Shown: piece after piece, positions 24,374-33,041 of the stretch
How positions within the stretch are numbered: position 1 is the first letter of the stretch
Layout of the letters: each line of letters begins with the position of its first letter
Source of the DNA: Bacillota bacterium
Lineage (GTDB): Bacteria; Bacillota; Bacilli; Paenibacillales; NBRC-103111
Reading direction: 5' to 3'
NCBI GenBank assembly: GCA_023388055.1
Contig: JAEWGW010000017.1
Coordinates: forward strand, 1-64,000
Length of the DNA: 64,000 nucleotides
Notes under the pieces: generated by a model
What the model was told of the DNA's origin: nothing
The model's database searches: none
Seen by the model: only the letters and a program-made list of their open reading frames with translations
Position numbers and translations under genes: made by a program

Positions 24374-24626
24374 CCACTTACCTCCAGCTCCCATCCGTAC
24401 CACCTGCTATTTCAACTTCGATCTCGCACCTCCCGTTCCACTAATCCAGGGTTTCCACTTCCGCACCACTTATCTCCAGCGATCTATCCGTATCGCCTGC
24501 TATTTCAACTTCGATCTCGCACCTTCCATTCTGCTAGCTCATATATTTTCACCTCGCACCTCCCGTTCCACTAACCCAGGGTTTCCACTTCCGCACCACT
24601 TACCTCCAGCTCCCATCCGTACAACC
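24374..24626. repeat. Cytosine-rich imperfect direct repeats
   Basis: A block starting CCACTTACCTCCAGC and containing CTGCTATTTCAACTTCG and CTCGCACCTCCCGTTCC recurs at 24374, 24466 and 24596. The + strand is strongly pyrimidine-rich from about 24330 to 24790. A 211-codon frame crosses it but has no ribosome-binding site and only reflects the base bias. No gene is supported between 23956 and 24961. Confidence 0.65.
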
Positions 24627-24901
24627 GGCTCTCCCAGCTTCACTCCCGCACCTTCCGCACCTCGACCCCCGGCCCCCATCCCGCATCACTGTTCCCACGC
24701 CCCTAGCCCCGGGCTTCAACTCCTGCCCCTGCCCAACCCTACGCCTCCCTGGATCCCTGTCCCGTTGCATCCGCCTGAAACTGGCACAGGTGAGTTGAAC
24801 ATGCCCCAAGACAGCTGCGTAAGCCCGATTGCTGCTGCGGAAAAGGCGGGTGTCCCGGTTTTGCCTGCGCCCGCCTGCGCCCGCAGTGTGCAAGAGCCGT
24901 T

Positions 24902-24928
24902 ACACTCTTTTCCCGGTTACATACTATA
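24902..24928 (+). promoter_or_regulatory. Candidate sporulation promoter (sigma-K/sigma-E type)
   Basis: CATACTATA (24920-24928) matches CATAnnnTA, with AC at 24902-24903 upstream. It is 34 bases before the start of the first gene of the glycosyltransferase operon that runs to 31757. The match is short and could be chance. Confidence 0.42.
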
Positions 24929-24961
24929 GGATGAAACCAAGGACATTCGGAGGTGGCATAT

Positions 24962-25804
24962 TTGGTCCAAGTTAAGCGAACCCGAAAAGGAAAAGCTCCG
25001 TTCCGGCGGAAATCCGCCGCTTTGGACGTCCCGGCAGGGGGGCGGCCGCTGCCCATCCAAAACGCCGATCAGCCCAAGGTTTCCGTGATTATACCCGTCA
25101 TGAACGAACGAAGGTCCATTCAGGCGGTGATCCGGGCGGCAAGAAGCGTACATCCGGAAGCCGAGGTCATTGTGGTGTCCAACGGCTCCACCGACGGCAC
25201 CCGCCAGCTGGCGGAGGAGGCTGGGGCGCGTGTGCTCTTTTTTCCAGAGCCGCTGGGCCATGATGTGGGCAGAAGCATCGGCGCTCTTCATGCCAAGGGC
25301 GAGATTCTTGTATTTACGGACGGGGATATTGTCATTCCGGGCAGCCAGCTGCGTACCTTTGTGACGGCGGTTGAGAATGGAGCGGATATTGCCTTAAACA
25401 CCTATTCCGGGGCTGTGGAACGGATGCAGGTGCACAGTGTGGTGCTGGCCAAATACGCACTGAACGCTGTGCTGGATAAACCTGAGCTCAAAGGTATGTC
25501 GCTGACCGCCATTCCCCATGCCATGAGCCGGGAAGCAGCCAAACGGATCGGCTTTGAACATCTGGCGGTTCCCCCCTTGGCCCAGGCCATCGGCTCCGCT
25601 TCAGGCTTGAAGCTGGTGCCGGCCTCCTATGTGGAGGTAGGCAGCACCAATCCAACAAGACGGAGAAGGCGGAAAAACGGGCAGGACCCGCTGGAGCACC
25701 TGATTCTGGGCGACCATCTGGAGGCTATCGGGTGGCTGCTTGCGCAAGATGGTCCCCGTGGCCGGTTTCCCGACCTGCCCAAACGAAGGGATGTGATCCG
25801 GTGA
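24962..25804 (+). CDS. GT2-family glycosyltransferase
   Basis: This is a GT-A inverting glycosyltransferase, likely acting in the mother cell on spore-surface glycan. The 280-residue protein has a basic N-terminus (VKRTRKGKAPFRRK), then KVSVIIPVMNERRSIQ (nucleotide-binding strand), IVVSNGSTDGT and the metal-binding FTDGD (about 118-122). The C-terminal third holds HAMSREAAKRIG, AVPPLAQA, GDHLEA and GRFPDLPKRR, all of which recur in the next gene. TTG 24962 lies seven bases after GGAGGT; the GTG at 24953 overlaps that site. It is the first gene of an operon with overlapping junctions. Confidence 0.8.
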   Translation: MVQVKRTRKGKAPFRRKSAALDVPAGGRPLPIQNADQPKVSVIIPVMNERRSIQAVIRAARSVHPEAEVIVVSNGSTDGTRQLAEEAGARVLFFPEPLGHDVGRSIGALHAKGEILVFTDGDIVIPGSQLRTFVTAVENGADIALNTYSGAVERMQVHSVVLAKYALNAVLDKPELKGMSLTAIPHAMSREAAKRIGFEHLAVPPLAQAIGSASGLKLVPASYVEVGSTNPTRRRRRKNGQDPLEHLILGDHLEAIGWLLAQDGPRGRFPDLPKRRDVIR

Positions 25805-26988
25805 AACCTGTAATCCCTGCACGTCCCTCTGTGTTAACCCGAAAGAAAGCTGCCGCTCCAGGCTCCGCCGGTGACAGCCGCCCGGTGCGCATATCCGCCG
25901 GGGGCAAACCCCGCGCCAAAGCGGGACGTGCCCGTGGGCGCCGGCCCCAGCCCTCCGCCGGAGCGCGGGGCAAAGGCCGCCGCCTCACGGCTAAGTCCTC
26001 CCGGCGCCTGGGCGCCCGTGCGGCAGGAGCTGCCGCCGGCCGCTCCGCTGTCCGGGGCACCCACGCCGCCGGCAAGCAGGCAGCGGCGGCCAGCCGGGCC
26101 TGGGCCCGCTGGTGGAACGGCCGGTCCCGCAGCGGGCCGGGAAAGGTATACCTCCAGCATGCCCGCAGCTTTATGCTGGGGTATGCCAAGGCCTCCGGCC
26201 TGCCAGTGAGCCGGAGACTCCCGCTGCCGACGGAGCGGAGCGTTGCCGCCGTGATTCACGCCGCCTCCGGCCATCCGTCCATAAGTGCTGTTCTGGAGCA
26301 GCTGGGCCGGCTGGCATTGGATGAAATCATTGTTGTGGCGGGCGGCCTGACGGATGACAAACGACGGCTCATCCGGGAGCACCCCGCCGGCCCTGTGCTG
26401 GTCCATTATCCCGAGTCCTTGGGCTACGGTGGCGGCCGGGCGGCCGGTGCCAGATTTGCCGCATCGGATATTGTACTCTTCCTGGAGGAGCATGACCCGG
26501 TTCCAGCCGAACAGCTTCTGCCCTTCATCGCCTCCATTGCCAAAGGCAATGATCTGGCGGTATCGGCGATGCCCGGCCAGCAGGGGCCCTTCGGAGGGCG
26601 AGATCCGGCCGCCATGCTGAAGGAATTCATGAATTTGACCCAGGGCCGGCGGGATTTGGGGACTGCGTCCCTGGAGCATTGTCCCCATGCCCTCTCCCGG
26701 AGAGCCCTTGACCGGCTGGGAGCCGCCAGTCTGGCTGTGCCGCCGGTGGCGCAAACCGCCGCTCTGCTCCAAGGGCTGCGAGCCGCTGTGGTGCCCCTGC
26801 CTTCCTCTCCGTACAGAAGGGCAGGCATCCGGCAGGAGCTGTATCCAACCGGCGTCGGGCCCGAGGTGCTTATGGGAGACCGGCTGGAGGCTCTCCACGA
26901 GCATCTCCGCGCCACCGGGCCGCGCTCCCGGTTTCCGGACCGTCTGCGCAAGCGGGAAGCGGCGAAGGGGGCAGTCACATGCGAATGA
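25801..26988 (+). CDS. Degenerate GT2-like paralog with long basic N-terminal extension
   Basis: The 395-residue protein starts with about 125 residues rich in Arg, Ala, Gly and Lys and probably disordered, followed by a GT2-like domain (about 147-390). Its C-terminal blocks HALSRRALDRLG, AVPPVAQT, GDRLEAL and SRFPDRLRKRE match the preceding gene, so the two are duplicates. The DxD region reads LFLEEHDPV and the usual NGSTDGT loop is replaced by AGGLTDD, so catalysis is doubtful. GTG 25801 overlaps the previous stop (GTGA) and follows AAGGGATG. It may be a pseudo-enzyme partner or scaffold. Confidence 0.7.
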   Translation: MKPVIPARPSVLTRKKAAAPGSAGDSRPVRISAGGKPRAKAGRARGRRPQPSAGARGKGRRLTAKSSRRLGARAAGAAAGRSAVRGTHAAGKQAAAASRAWARWWNGRSRSGPGKVYLQHARSFMLGYAKASGLPVSRRLPLPTERSVAAVIHAASGHPSISAVLEQLGRLALDEIIVVAGGLTDDKRRLIREHPAGPVLVHYPESLGYGGGRAAGARFAASDIVLFLEEHDPVPAEQLLPFIASIAKGNDLAVSAMPGQQGPFGGRDPAAMLKEFMNLTQGRRDLGTASLEHCPHALSRRALDRLGAASLAVPPVAQTAALLQGLRAAVVPLPSSPYRRAGIRQELYPTGVGPEVLMGDRLEALHEHLRATGPRSRFPDRLRKREAAKGAVTCE

Positions 26989-27716
26989 CCAGCATCATCA
27001 TTCCCACCCGCAACGGGCTGGAGCTTCTGGTTCCCTGTGTAGAGTCCATCCGCGCGTATACCTCCACACCGTATGAAATCATCGTTGTGGACAACGGCTC
27101 CACAGACGGAACCCTGGACTATTGTGTGCAGGAGAGGCTGGCGTTTGTTTCCTACCCGGACAATGCCGGATTTCCCGCCGCCTGTAATGCAGGCTTGAAA
27201 ATAGCGATGGGGGATGCCCTGTTGCTTCTGAACAATGATGTGGTGGTGACCCACCGCTGGCTGGACAATTTGCTGGAGTGCCTGGACGAAAGCCCCGACA
27301 CAGGCGCCGCAGGACCCTGCTCCAATTATGTCAGCGGCCGCCAGCAGGAAGCTGTGCCCTACAACACGATGGAGGAGTTCCATGCTTGGTCTCCCCTGCG
27401 CAATACTCCGGACCCTTCCCGGCGTATCCCTATCGAACGGCTGGTAGGCTTCTGCCTGCTGTTCAAGCGGGAGGTAATGGAGCGGATCGGCCTTCTGGAT
27501 GAGCGTTTTTCACCGGGGCATTACGAGGATGACGATTACTGCTACCGGATCAGGCTGGCGGGCTTCCGGCTGATGATGGCCGGAGATGCCTTCGTGCATC
27601 ACCACGGAAGCGTCAGCTTCCGGAAGCAGGACAATGCATCGCTCATAGCGCTGATTGAAACCAATTACCGCAAATTTGTAGATAAGTGGGGGATTGATCC
27701 CCGCCAATATATATGA
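26979..27716 (+). CDS. GT2-family glycosyltransferase (rhamnosyltransferase-like)
   Basis: This 245-residue GT-A enzyme has TSIIIPTRNGLELLVPCV, VVDNGSTDGTLDY, the acceptor-side LLNNDVVVTHRWLD (the NDV motif in place of DxD, common in WbbL-type rhamnosyltransferases), and the GFCLLFKREV...FSPGHYEDDDYCYR block with the acidic catalytic region EDDD. It overlaps the previous gene by ten bases. ATG 26979 has GAAGGGGG at the right distance. It probably adds a deoxyhexose or related sugar, but the donor is not determinable. Confidence 0.85.
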   Translation: MRMTSIIIPTRNGLELLVPCVESIRAYTSTPYEIIVVDNGSTDGTLDYCVQERLAFVSYPDNAGFPAACNAGLKIAMGDALLLLNNDVVVTHRWLDNLLECLDESPDTGAAGPCSNYVSGRQQEAVPYNTMEEFHAWSPLRNTPDPSRRIPIERLVGFCLLFKREVMERIGLLDERFSPGHYEDDDYCYRIRLAGFRLMMAGDAFVHHHGSVSFRKQDNASLIALIETNYRKFVDKWGIDPRQYI

Positions 27717-27739
27717 GCACCTGAAGGAGGAGAAGGCCG

Positions 27740-28477
27740 GTGAAGGGAGTTATTCTTGCGGGCGGCAAGGGCACACGCCTTTATCCGTTAACGCGGGTTA
27801 TCAACAAGCACCTGCTTCCCGTCGGGCAGCTGCCCATGATTATGCACGGGATCAACAAGCTGAAGGAAGCCGGCATCACAAGCATATGCATTGTCACGGG
27901 CAAAGGGAGCGCCGGACAGTTTGCGGAATTGCTGGGGAGCGGCTCCGAATGGGGAGTTGCACTCCATTATTGCATCCAGGATGACGCAGGGGGAATCGCC
28001 CAGGCGTTAGGCCTGGTGGAATCCTTCCTCCAGCCGGGGGAATCCTTCGTGGTGATCCTGGGAGACAATCTCTTCGAGGCTTCCTTGACCCCCTTTATAC
28101 GGGCATTCCGGGGCAAGGCCGGCCAGGCGGCGGTGCTGTTGAAGGAGGTGGAGGACCCCAGACGCTACGGAGTCCCCCATCTGGCCAACGGCCGGATCAG
28201 CCGGATCGAAGAAAAGCCCGAGCATCCGCCGTCCCATTACAGCGTAACCGGGATTTATTTTTATGATGATGCCGTATTTGAGATCATTCGTTCCATTCAT
28301 CCCTCCAAACGGGGAGAGCTGGAAATCACCGATGTGAACAATGTGTATGCGTCCCGGGGAAGGCTCTCCCATCATATTCTGGAGGGCTGGTGGATGGATG
28401 CGGGTACCTTCGAATCGCTGGCAGCGGTCAACAGGCTGATCACAAGCACCGGCGGTGCGGGAATACCACGAAAGTAG
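27740..28477 (+). CDS. Sugar-1-phosphate nucleotidyltransferase (RmlA-like)
   Basis: This enzyme activates a sugar-1-phosphate with NTP (dTTP or UTP) to make a nucleotide-sugar donor for the surrounding transferases. The 245-residue product begins MKGVILAGGKGTRLYPLT, the pyrophosphorylase signature, continues with NKHLLPVG, and has VILGDNLFE, FLKEVEDPRRYGV and EKPEHPPSHYSVTGIYFYD, typical of glucose-1-phosphate thymidylyltransferases. It is shorter than RmlA (about 290 residues), lacking the C-terminal extension. GTG 27740 follows GGAGGAG. No rmlB or rmlC is in the window, so the product sugar is uncertain. Confidence 0.87.
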   Translation: MKGVILAGGKGTRLYPLTRVINKHLLPVGQLPMIMHGINKLKEAGITSICIVTGKGSAGQFAELLGSGSEWGVALHYCIQDDAGGIAQALGLVESFLQPGESFVVILGDNLFEASLTPFIRAFRGKAGQAAVLLKEVEDPRRYGVPHLANGRISRIEEKPEHPPSHYSVTGIYFYDDAVFEIIRSIHPSKRGELEITDVNNVYASRGRLSHHILEGWWMDAGTFESLAAVNRLITSTGGAGIPRK

Positions 28478-28556
28478 CCACTTTTGCTGCAGCAGGGACC
28501 ATGTTATGTCTGGGTAGCATACACGGACATTTACCAAGGAATGGAGGGATATGGCC

Positions 28557-29747
28557 ATGAAGCGGTCATTGAAGCGGCAGGTCCGGCGGCGGTTGCCTGT
28601 CCAGAAAACCAGACGGAGTCCTGTGCCTGCAGGCTCCTCAGCAGCGGTAACGACATCAGCCGCCGCATTGGAGGAGAAACGGGCGGCGGGCTTCCGGCTG
28701 GGCTTCGACTACGGCTACAGCTGGGGAAGGAGCAATTCGGTTCTGATTCAGGCGCCTCCCCAGGTGACGAACGTATGGGATATCCGGGTGCTGTTCGTTA
28801 TGTCCGGCAAGGGTGTCCCCTATTCTCCCATTGATCAGGCGGTATATGAGGCCCTGCAAGCGAATGCCAGAGAGTGCATTGCCGTATCGCCCTTCGGGCC
28901 CATTCTGGAGCTGGTGGATCAGATGAGGCCGGAGCTGGTGCTGGTTCTGGAGGGAATGGAGCTGCCTGTGCAGGTGGTGGATGCGCTGCGGATGAGGGGG
29001 GTGCGGACAGCGGTCTGGTTCACGGATGATCCGTACTATGTGGATGTGACGGAGAAGATTGCCGTACATTACGACGATGTGTTCACCCTGGAGCTGAACT
29101 GCGTTCCCTTTTACCAGTCCATCGGCTGCTCCCGGGTCCATTATTTGCCCTTGGGGGCCAATCCGGGTGTATTCCGGCCACAGCCTGTGGCAACCACCTA
29201 CCGGCGGGATGTGAGCTTTATCGGCTCCGCCTATTGGAACCGGGTTTCCTTCGTCAGCAAAATCCTGCCGGCATTGGAGAACTGCAACTCTCTGATCTCC
29301 GGATGGTGGTGGGAGCGTCTGCCCGCCTTCACACGGCTGGGTCCCCGGATCCAGTCCGGCGTGTGGCTTACCCCCGAGGAAACAGCCAAGTTTTATTACG
29401 GCTCCCGCATTGTGCTGAATGTGCACAGAGCCTATGACGACGAGTCCTACAACTGCAATGTCCGCAAGATTCCCGCCCTTTCGGTAAACCCGCGGACCTT
29501 CGAGATTGCCGCCACCGGCGCGTTCCAGATGACCGACGAACGGAGTGATCTGCTGAACTATTATAAGCCCGGCGAGGAAGTGGTCACCTTCGCATCTCCC
29601 GAGGAATGTATGCAGAAGATCCGGCATTACCTCAACCACGAGGATGAGCGGCGGGAGATTGCCCTGCGCGGGCTGCGGCGGACATTAGCCGACCATACGT
29701 ACAACAAACGGATTCAATCGCTTTTGAGCAGCGTGTTTGCAGACTAA
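28557..29747 (+). CDS. cgeB: CgeB-family spore maturation glycosyltransferase, paralog 1
   Basis: CgeB is a sigma-K/GerE-controlled spore-surface protein with a GT-B fold. The 396-residue product has a basic N-terminus (KRSLKRQVRRRL), the glycine motif GFRLGFDYGYSWGRS near residue 45, a CgeB N-terminal domain (VLFVMSGKGVPYSP, TAVWFTDDPYYVDVT) and a C-terminal GT1-like domain (NVHRAYDDESYNCN, SVNPRTFEIAATGAFQ). ATG 28557 is eight bases after TGGAGGG; ATG 28551 is too close. It is paralogous to the gene at 30639 and separated from it by an SDR reductase gene. Confidence 0.85.
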   Translation: MKRSLKRQVRRRLPVQKTRRSPVPAGSSAAVTTSAAALEEKRAAGFRLGFDYGYSWGRSNSVLIQAPPQVTNVWDIRVLFVMSGKGVPYSPIDQAVYEALQANARECIAVSPFGPILELVDQMRPELVLVLEGMELPVQVVDALRMRGVRTAVWFTDDPYYVDVTEKIAVHYDDVFTLELNCVPFYQSIGCSRVHYLPLGANPGVFRPQPVATTYRRDVSFIGSAYWNRVSFVSKILPALENCNSLISGWWWERLPAFTRLGPRIQSGVWLTPEETAKFYYGSRIVLNVHRAYDDESYNCNVRKIPALSVNPRTFEIAATGAFQMTDERSDLLNYYKPGEEVVTFASPEECMQKIRHYLNHEDERREIALRGLRRTLADHTYNKRIQSLLSSVFAD

Positions 29748-29777
29748 ATTCCATGAAGACACGAGGTGGTGATCGTG

Positions 29778-30620
29778 ATGAAGCTGTGCATTTTGGGCGG
29801 CAACGGTATGGCGGGCCATGTGCTGGTGGATTATTTCCGCAAGAGAGAGGGGTGGGAGGTTAGTTATACCTCCCGCGACAGGAAGGATCCCCATGCCTTG
29901 TACCTGGATGCCGGAGATGAGGGACAGGTTTTGGCACTCTTGGACCAGCTGCGTCCCGATGTAGTGATGAACGCTATAGGCATTCTGAACCGGGATGCGG
30001 AGGAGCATGAAAGGCTGGCTTACCAGGTGAACGGTCTTCTCCCCCATCTGCTTCGGCGGAAGCTGGAGGAATGGGGCGGGAAGCTGGTGCATATCAGCAC
30101 GGATTGTGTGTTTTCCGGGGAGCAGGGGGACTACACGGAGTATGATTTGCCGGACGGAAGCTCCGTTTATGCGATCAGCAAAGCTATGGGCGAGGTCCGT
30201 CATCCTCCGCATCTGACAGTCCGTACTTCCATTATCGGGCCGGAAATCCGCAGCAGCAGGATCGGCTTGTTCGACTGGTTTATGTCCCGGCAGGGTGAGG
30301 TCAAAGGGTACACACAGGTCTATTGGAACGGGGTTACGACACTGCAGCTGGCTAAATCCGTGGAGCAGATGCTCGCCGCCGGCACCTCCGGGCTGGTCCA
30401 TCTCACCGCTCCCCAGAAGGTCAGCAAATACGAGCTGTTGGGTTTATTCCAGGACGTGTTCGGCAAAACCGATGCGGTTATTGTGCCCGACGACCGCTTC
30501 CGCCAGGACCGGACGCTCCGGTGCACCAGAACAGAGGCTGCCCTTCTGGTTCCGGAGTACCGGACCATGCTTGCCGAGATGCGGAATTGGATGAGGGCCC
30601 ATCCGTCCCGGTACATCTGA
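29778..30620 (+). CDS. RmlD-like nucleotide-sugar 4-keto reductase (SDR)
   Basis: The 280-residue extended SDR has the NAD(P) fingerprint LGGNGMAGH, VVMNAIGILN, the ISTDCVFSGEQGDYTEYD block that is typical of RmlD-type reductases, and YAISKAMGE (Tyr-x3-Lys). It would reduce the 4-keto group of an activated 6-deoxy sugar. With the 4,6-dehydratase (35807) and 2-epimerase (34723) it could complete a WbvB/WbvR/WbvD-like route to an N-acetylated 2,6-dideoxy-L-hexose; that is inference. ATG 29778 has GAGGTGGTG upstream. Confidence 0.8.
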   Translation: MKLCILGGNGMAGHVLVDYFRKREGWEVSYTSRDRKDPHALYLDAGDEGQVLALLDQLRPDVVMNAIGILNRDAEEHERLAYQVNGLLPHLLRRKLEEWGGKLVHISTDCVFSGEQGDYTEYDLPDGSSVYAISKAMGEVRHPPHLTVRTSIIGPEIRSSRIGLFDWFMSRQGEVKGYTQVYWNGVTTLQLAKSVEQMLAAGTSGLVHLTAPQKVSKYELLGLFQDVFGKTDAVIVPDDRFRQDRTLRCTRTEAALLVPEYRTMLAEMRNWMRAHPSRYI

Positions 30621-30638
30621 AGGAAGCGGGGGATACAC

Positions 30639-31757
30639 ATGAGCATACGAAAAGGGCGGAGGAAACCCAGGCAATCCGCCTTAAGCTATGAATCCGGTTA
30701 TGCCGCCGGGCGGTCCCACGGTTACCGGACGGGGTGCTGCCAGAGTGTCCTGCAGACCGTAAATCCGCCGGTTTATCCGGTTCTGCCTCTGCGGGTGCTG
30801 TACATCCGGCAAGGATTCGAAGCCATCGACCGGGGTGTGGAGGAGGCGCTGTCTACCTTGGTCCGCGAGCCGTATACAGGTAATCCCGGAGATCTGTACC
30901 GCCTGGCTTCCGAGCTCCGTCCCGACCTGGTGCTGGTCATGAACGGTCTTCATGTGTTCCCCGAGAATCATCTGGAGATGGTGGCCCAGATCCGCGCCCA
31001 GGGCATCAGGACGGCGGTTTGGTTTGCCGACGATCCCTATTTTACCGATTGGACCCCTTCGGTGGCCGTCCAATACGATTATGTATTTACCCATGAGCTC
31101 AGCTGTGTGGAGTTCTACCGTCAAGCCGGCAATCTCCGGACCCATTATTTGCCCTTGGCCGCCTCCACGGACATCTACCGCCCGATGGCGGTGGAGAACC
31201 GATACCATAGCGATATCTGCTTCATCGGCAACGGCTTTCCCAACCGGATCGGTTTTTTCAATGAAATCACTCCCTTTTTGGCCCGGCACAGGATTGTGAT
31301 CATCGGAGCTTTATGGGAGCGCTTGGCCGGCTACCAAAGGCTGGCGGAGAGCATACGGCTGTCATGGACGCCGGTGGATGAAACAGTCAAATTCTACAAT
31401 GGTGCCAAGCTGGTGATCAACATGCACCGGGGGGCCGTGGATCCCGTCTACAGCAAAAATGCAAGGAAGATCGAAGGCCGCTCTATCAATCCCCGCACCT
31501 ATGAAATCGCCGCCTGCGGAGCCCTTCAGCTGACGGATGTCCGGGAGGATCTGGCTTTGTATTATACCCCGGGCCAGGAAATCATCCCTTATGCCTCCGC
31601 TGCCGAATTTGTGAATCTGGCCGACTACTACCTCCATAACGAAGCGGAGCGTAACCGGATTGCCGTCCGGGGGCTTCACCGCACCCTTCGGGACCATTCC
31701 TTCCGGTCCAGACTCTTCCAGCTGCTGAATACCGTATTCCCGGGAGAATCCGTATAA
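30639..31757 (+). CDS. CgeB-family spore maturation glycosyltransferase, paralog 2
   Basis: The 372-residue protein mirrors the 28557 product: basic start (SIRKGRRKPRQ), glycine motif YESGYAAGRSHGYRTG at about residues 19-34, TAVWFADDPYFTDWT in the N-domain and NMHRGAVDPVYSKNARK plus SINPRTYEIAACGALQ in the C-domain. Two CgeB-type proteins in one operon suggest consecutive or alternative sugar additions. It is the last gene of the operon beginning at 24962, with an 18-base gap to the reductase. The gene ends 97 bases before a separately promoted small gene. Confidence 0.85.
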   Translation: MSIRKGRRKPRQSALSYESGYAAGRSHGYRTGCCQSVLQTVNPPVYPVLPLRVLYIRQGFEAIDRGVEEALSTLVREPYTGNPGDLYRLASELRPDLVLVMNGLHVFPENHLEMVAQIRAQGIRTAVWFADDPYFTDWTPSVAVQYDYVFTHELSCVEFYRQAGNLRTHYLPLAASTDIYRPMAVENRYHSDICFIGNGFPNRIGFFNEITPFLARHRIVIIGALWERLAGYQRLAESIRLSWTPVDETVKFYNGAKLVINMHRGAVDPVYSKNARKIEGRSINPRTYEIAACGALQLTDVREDLALYYTPGQEIIPYASAAEFVNLADYYLHNEAERNRIAVRGLHRTLRDHSFRSRLFQLLNTVFPGESV

Positions 31758-31817
31758 TAGACCAAGCGCCTTTTTCCAGCCATGTGGATAAAAATCCATT
31801 CCTTCCAATTCACCCTG

Positions 31818-31826
31818 CATATGTTA
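31818..31826 (+). promoter_or_regulatory. Candidate sigma-K -10 box
   Basis: CATATGTTA is identical to the box at 19817 upstream of the decapeptide-repeat gene. It lies 28 bases before the start codon at 31855. The -35 AC dinucleotide is not evident at the ideal distance. Confidence 0.42.
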
Positions 31827-31854
31827 TAGAAGTAATAGGGAAGGAGGTGGAACT

Positions 31855-32286
31855 ATGGCCATTCTGTTAGATCAACAGGTATCGCAAAACGCCAGTACGG
31901 CAGGCTCGATCGCAATCCCGGTAAGCGCCACGCCGGAATTGTTCGGTACTCTCGGATTGAACGTGGCCGGCGCAGGCGCCAATTTGCGGGTGCACTTTAC
32001 TGCAACTGTAACGGTATCCGGTTTAATTGCCGTCCTGACACCTGTTACCATTACTATTTTTCGGGTAGTGGGCGGTGTCCCCACCCTTGTATTCTCCGTT
32101 ACCGAAACCCTGCCGGTGGGCACCCTCATTTTGACCACAACCGTTCTTACAGCCAACGGTGTCGATTACAATCCGCCCAATGACGGCTTCCTGGTTTACC
32201 AGGCCTTTGTCAGCGCGCCCGGCTTGGAGGTATTCCCGACGAGAGTCGGACCGGAGAGCTTCAACGCCGAGGCTTATTCCGACTGA
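31855..32286 (+). CDS. Small beta-rich protein, putative spore-surface component
   Basis: I do not recognise the family. The 143-residue product has no signal peptide or charged stretch and is dominated by Val, Thr, Ala and Gly in alternating patterns (HFTATVTVSGLI, TPVTITIFRVVGG, LPVGTLILTTTVL), which predicts a beta-sandwich like the C-terminal domains of exosporium glycoproteins. It has its own ribosome-binding site (AAGGAGGTGG), its own promoter candidate and its own terminator. Its setting among CgeB and glycosyltransferase genes supports a spore-surface role, possibly as a glycan carrier given many Thr and Ser. Confidence 0.6.
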   Translation: MAILLDQQVSQNASTAGSIAIPVSATPELFGTLGLNVAGAGANLRVHFTATVTVSGLIAVLTPVTITIFRVVGGVPTLVFSVTETLPVGTLILTTTVLTANGVDYNPPNDGFLVYQAFVSAPGLEVFPTRVGPESFNAEAYSD

Positions 32287-32294
32287 TGTGTGGC

Positions 32295-32337
32295 AAAAGG
32301 CTCCGCAAACGGGTTATCCCGGGCGGGCCTTTTTTTT
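32295..32337 (+). terminator. Intrinsic terminator after the 31855 gene
   Basis: AAAAGGC-CCGC (one bulged T) pairs with GCGGGCCTTTT and runs into eight T residues; CGGG/CCCG forms an inner stem. It lies eight bases after the stop. Confidence 0.82.
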
Positions 32338-32464
32338 GTTTTCAACAAAGGGCGTAAGCGGAGGGATTGCTGTCCCTTCGGGCATAGGATAAAGTACGCA
32401 TCGAATAACGGTCATGCGCTGGCGGTCCCTCGGACCCGCCAGTCCTAAACCTGGAGGTAAACGC

Positions 32465-32707
32465 ATGAAAGCCAAACGCAAAAGAAAGGGTCTCGGCGTC
32501 AGACCGAAAAAGCCTCTTGCCGCCAAGGGGAGAACCAAACGGAGCAAACCGGCCACCAAGGCTCCGCGCGCTGTAAAAGCGGCCAAAAGGCGACAGCCGG
32601 GCGGAATGTCCCGCCAGGCGCTCGCGGCCTTCAACAATGGGTATGATACCGGCTTTAACCAGGGCTTCGCCCAGGGGATGCAGGATGGGCAGAGCTTCCT
32701 GGCATAG
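32465..32707 (+). CDS. Small Lys/Arg-rich protein with C-terminal GYxxGFxxGFxxG motif
   Basis: The 80-residue product is extremely basic in its first 55 residues (AKRKRKGLGVRPKK, AKGRTKRSKP) and ends NGYDTGFNQGFAQGMQDG, a glycine motif with a four-residue spacing. The two CgeB paralogs carry the same combination, a basic N-terminus and a GYxxGxxxGY motif, ahead of their catalytic domains. This looks like a free-standing copy of their N-terminal module. ATG 32465 follows TGGAGGT; terminators flank it on both sides, so it is a single-gene unit. Confidence 0.68.
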   Translation: MKAKRKRKGLGVRPKKPLAAKGRTKRSKPATKAPRAVKAAKRRQPGGMSRQALAAFNNGYDTGFNQGFAQGMQDGQSFLA

Positions 32708-32749
32708 TGAAGCGGGGCCGGTCCGCCCATTGTCAGACCGCCTTCCTGG

Positions 32750-32808
32750 GGCGGCGAAGCAAGGAATAATGGAAGCGGCCTTCCCTATTCCCGTTTCGCC
32801 GCCTTTTT
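32750..32808 (+). terminator. Intrinsic terminator after the 32465 gene
   Basis: GGCGGCGAA (32750-32758) is complementary to TTCGCCGCC (32795-32803), followed by TTTTT. In the rest of the gap to 33041 the only structure I see is an inverted repeat ATTTTGGA/TCCAAAAT (32830-32837/32851-32858). Confidence 0.82.
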
Positions 32809-33041
32809 ATGGGAAAATGCGGCTTCCCCATTTTGGACAAAACCGGCCATTCCAAAATTTGTACGAATGCCGGAGGGTCAACTGTCGTGCCCAGTAGGTT
32901 GTCTCCCTAATATATTGTACTATTCGCAGAACACCCGCCAAACGCCGATGGGGTCTGTTCGTCGAAGGGGCTGCGGCCGGCGGAAGCCGGAATTCCGGTC
33001 TTCGCCTGTCCGCAAAACTCTTAGGAGGTGATACGCCAAAC

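Noticed and set aside
24294..24929. A 211-codon proline-rich frame
   Set aside because: No ribosome-binding site; composition follows the cytosine-rich DNA repeats; repeat copies differ by indels that are not codon multiples (offsets 92 and 130).
25732..25800. Longer N-terminus for the 25801 gene
   Set aside because: The extra codons overlap the preceding glycosyltransferase deeply and have no ribosome-binding site, whereas GTG 25801 forms a GTGA coupling overlap.
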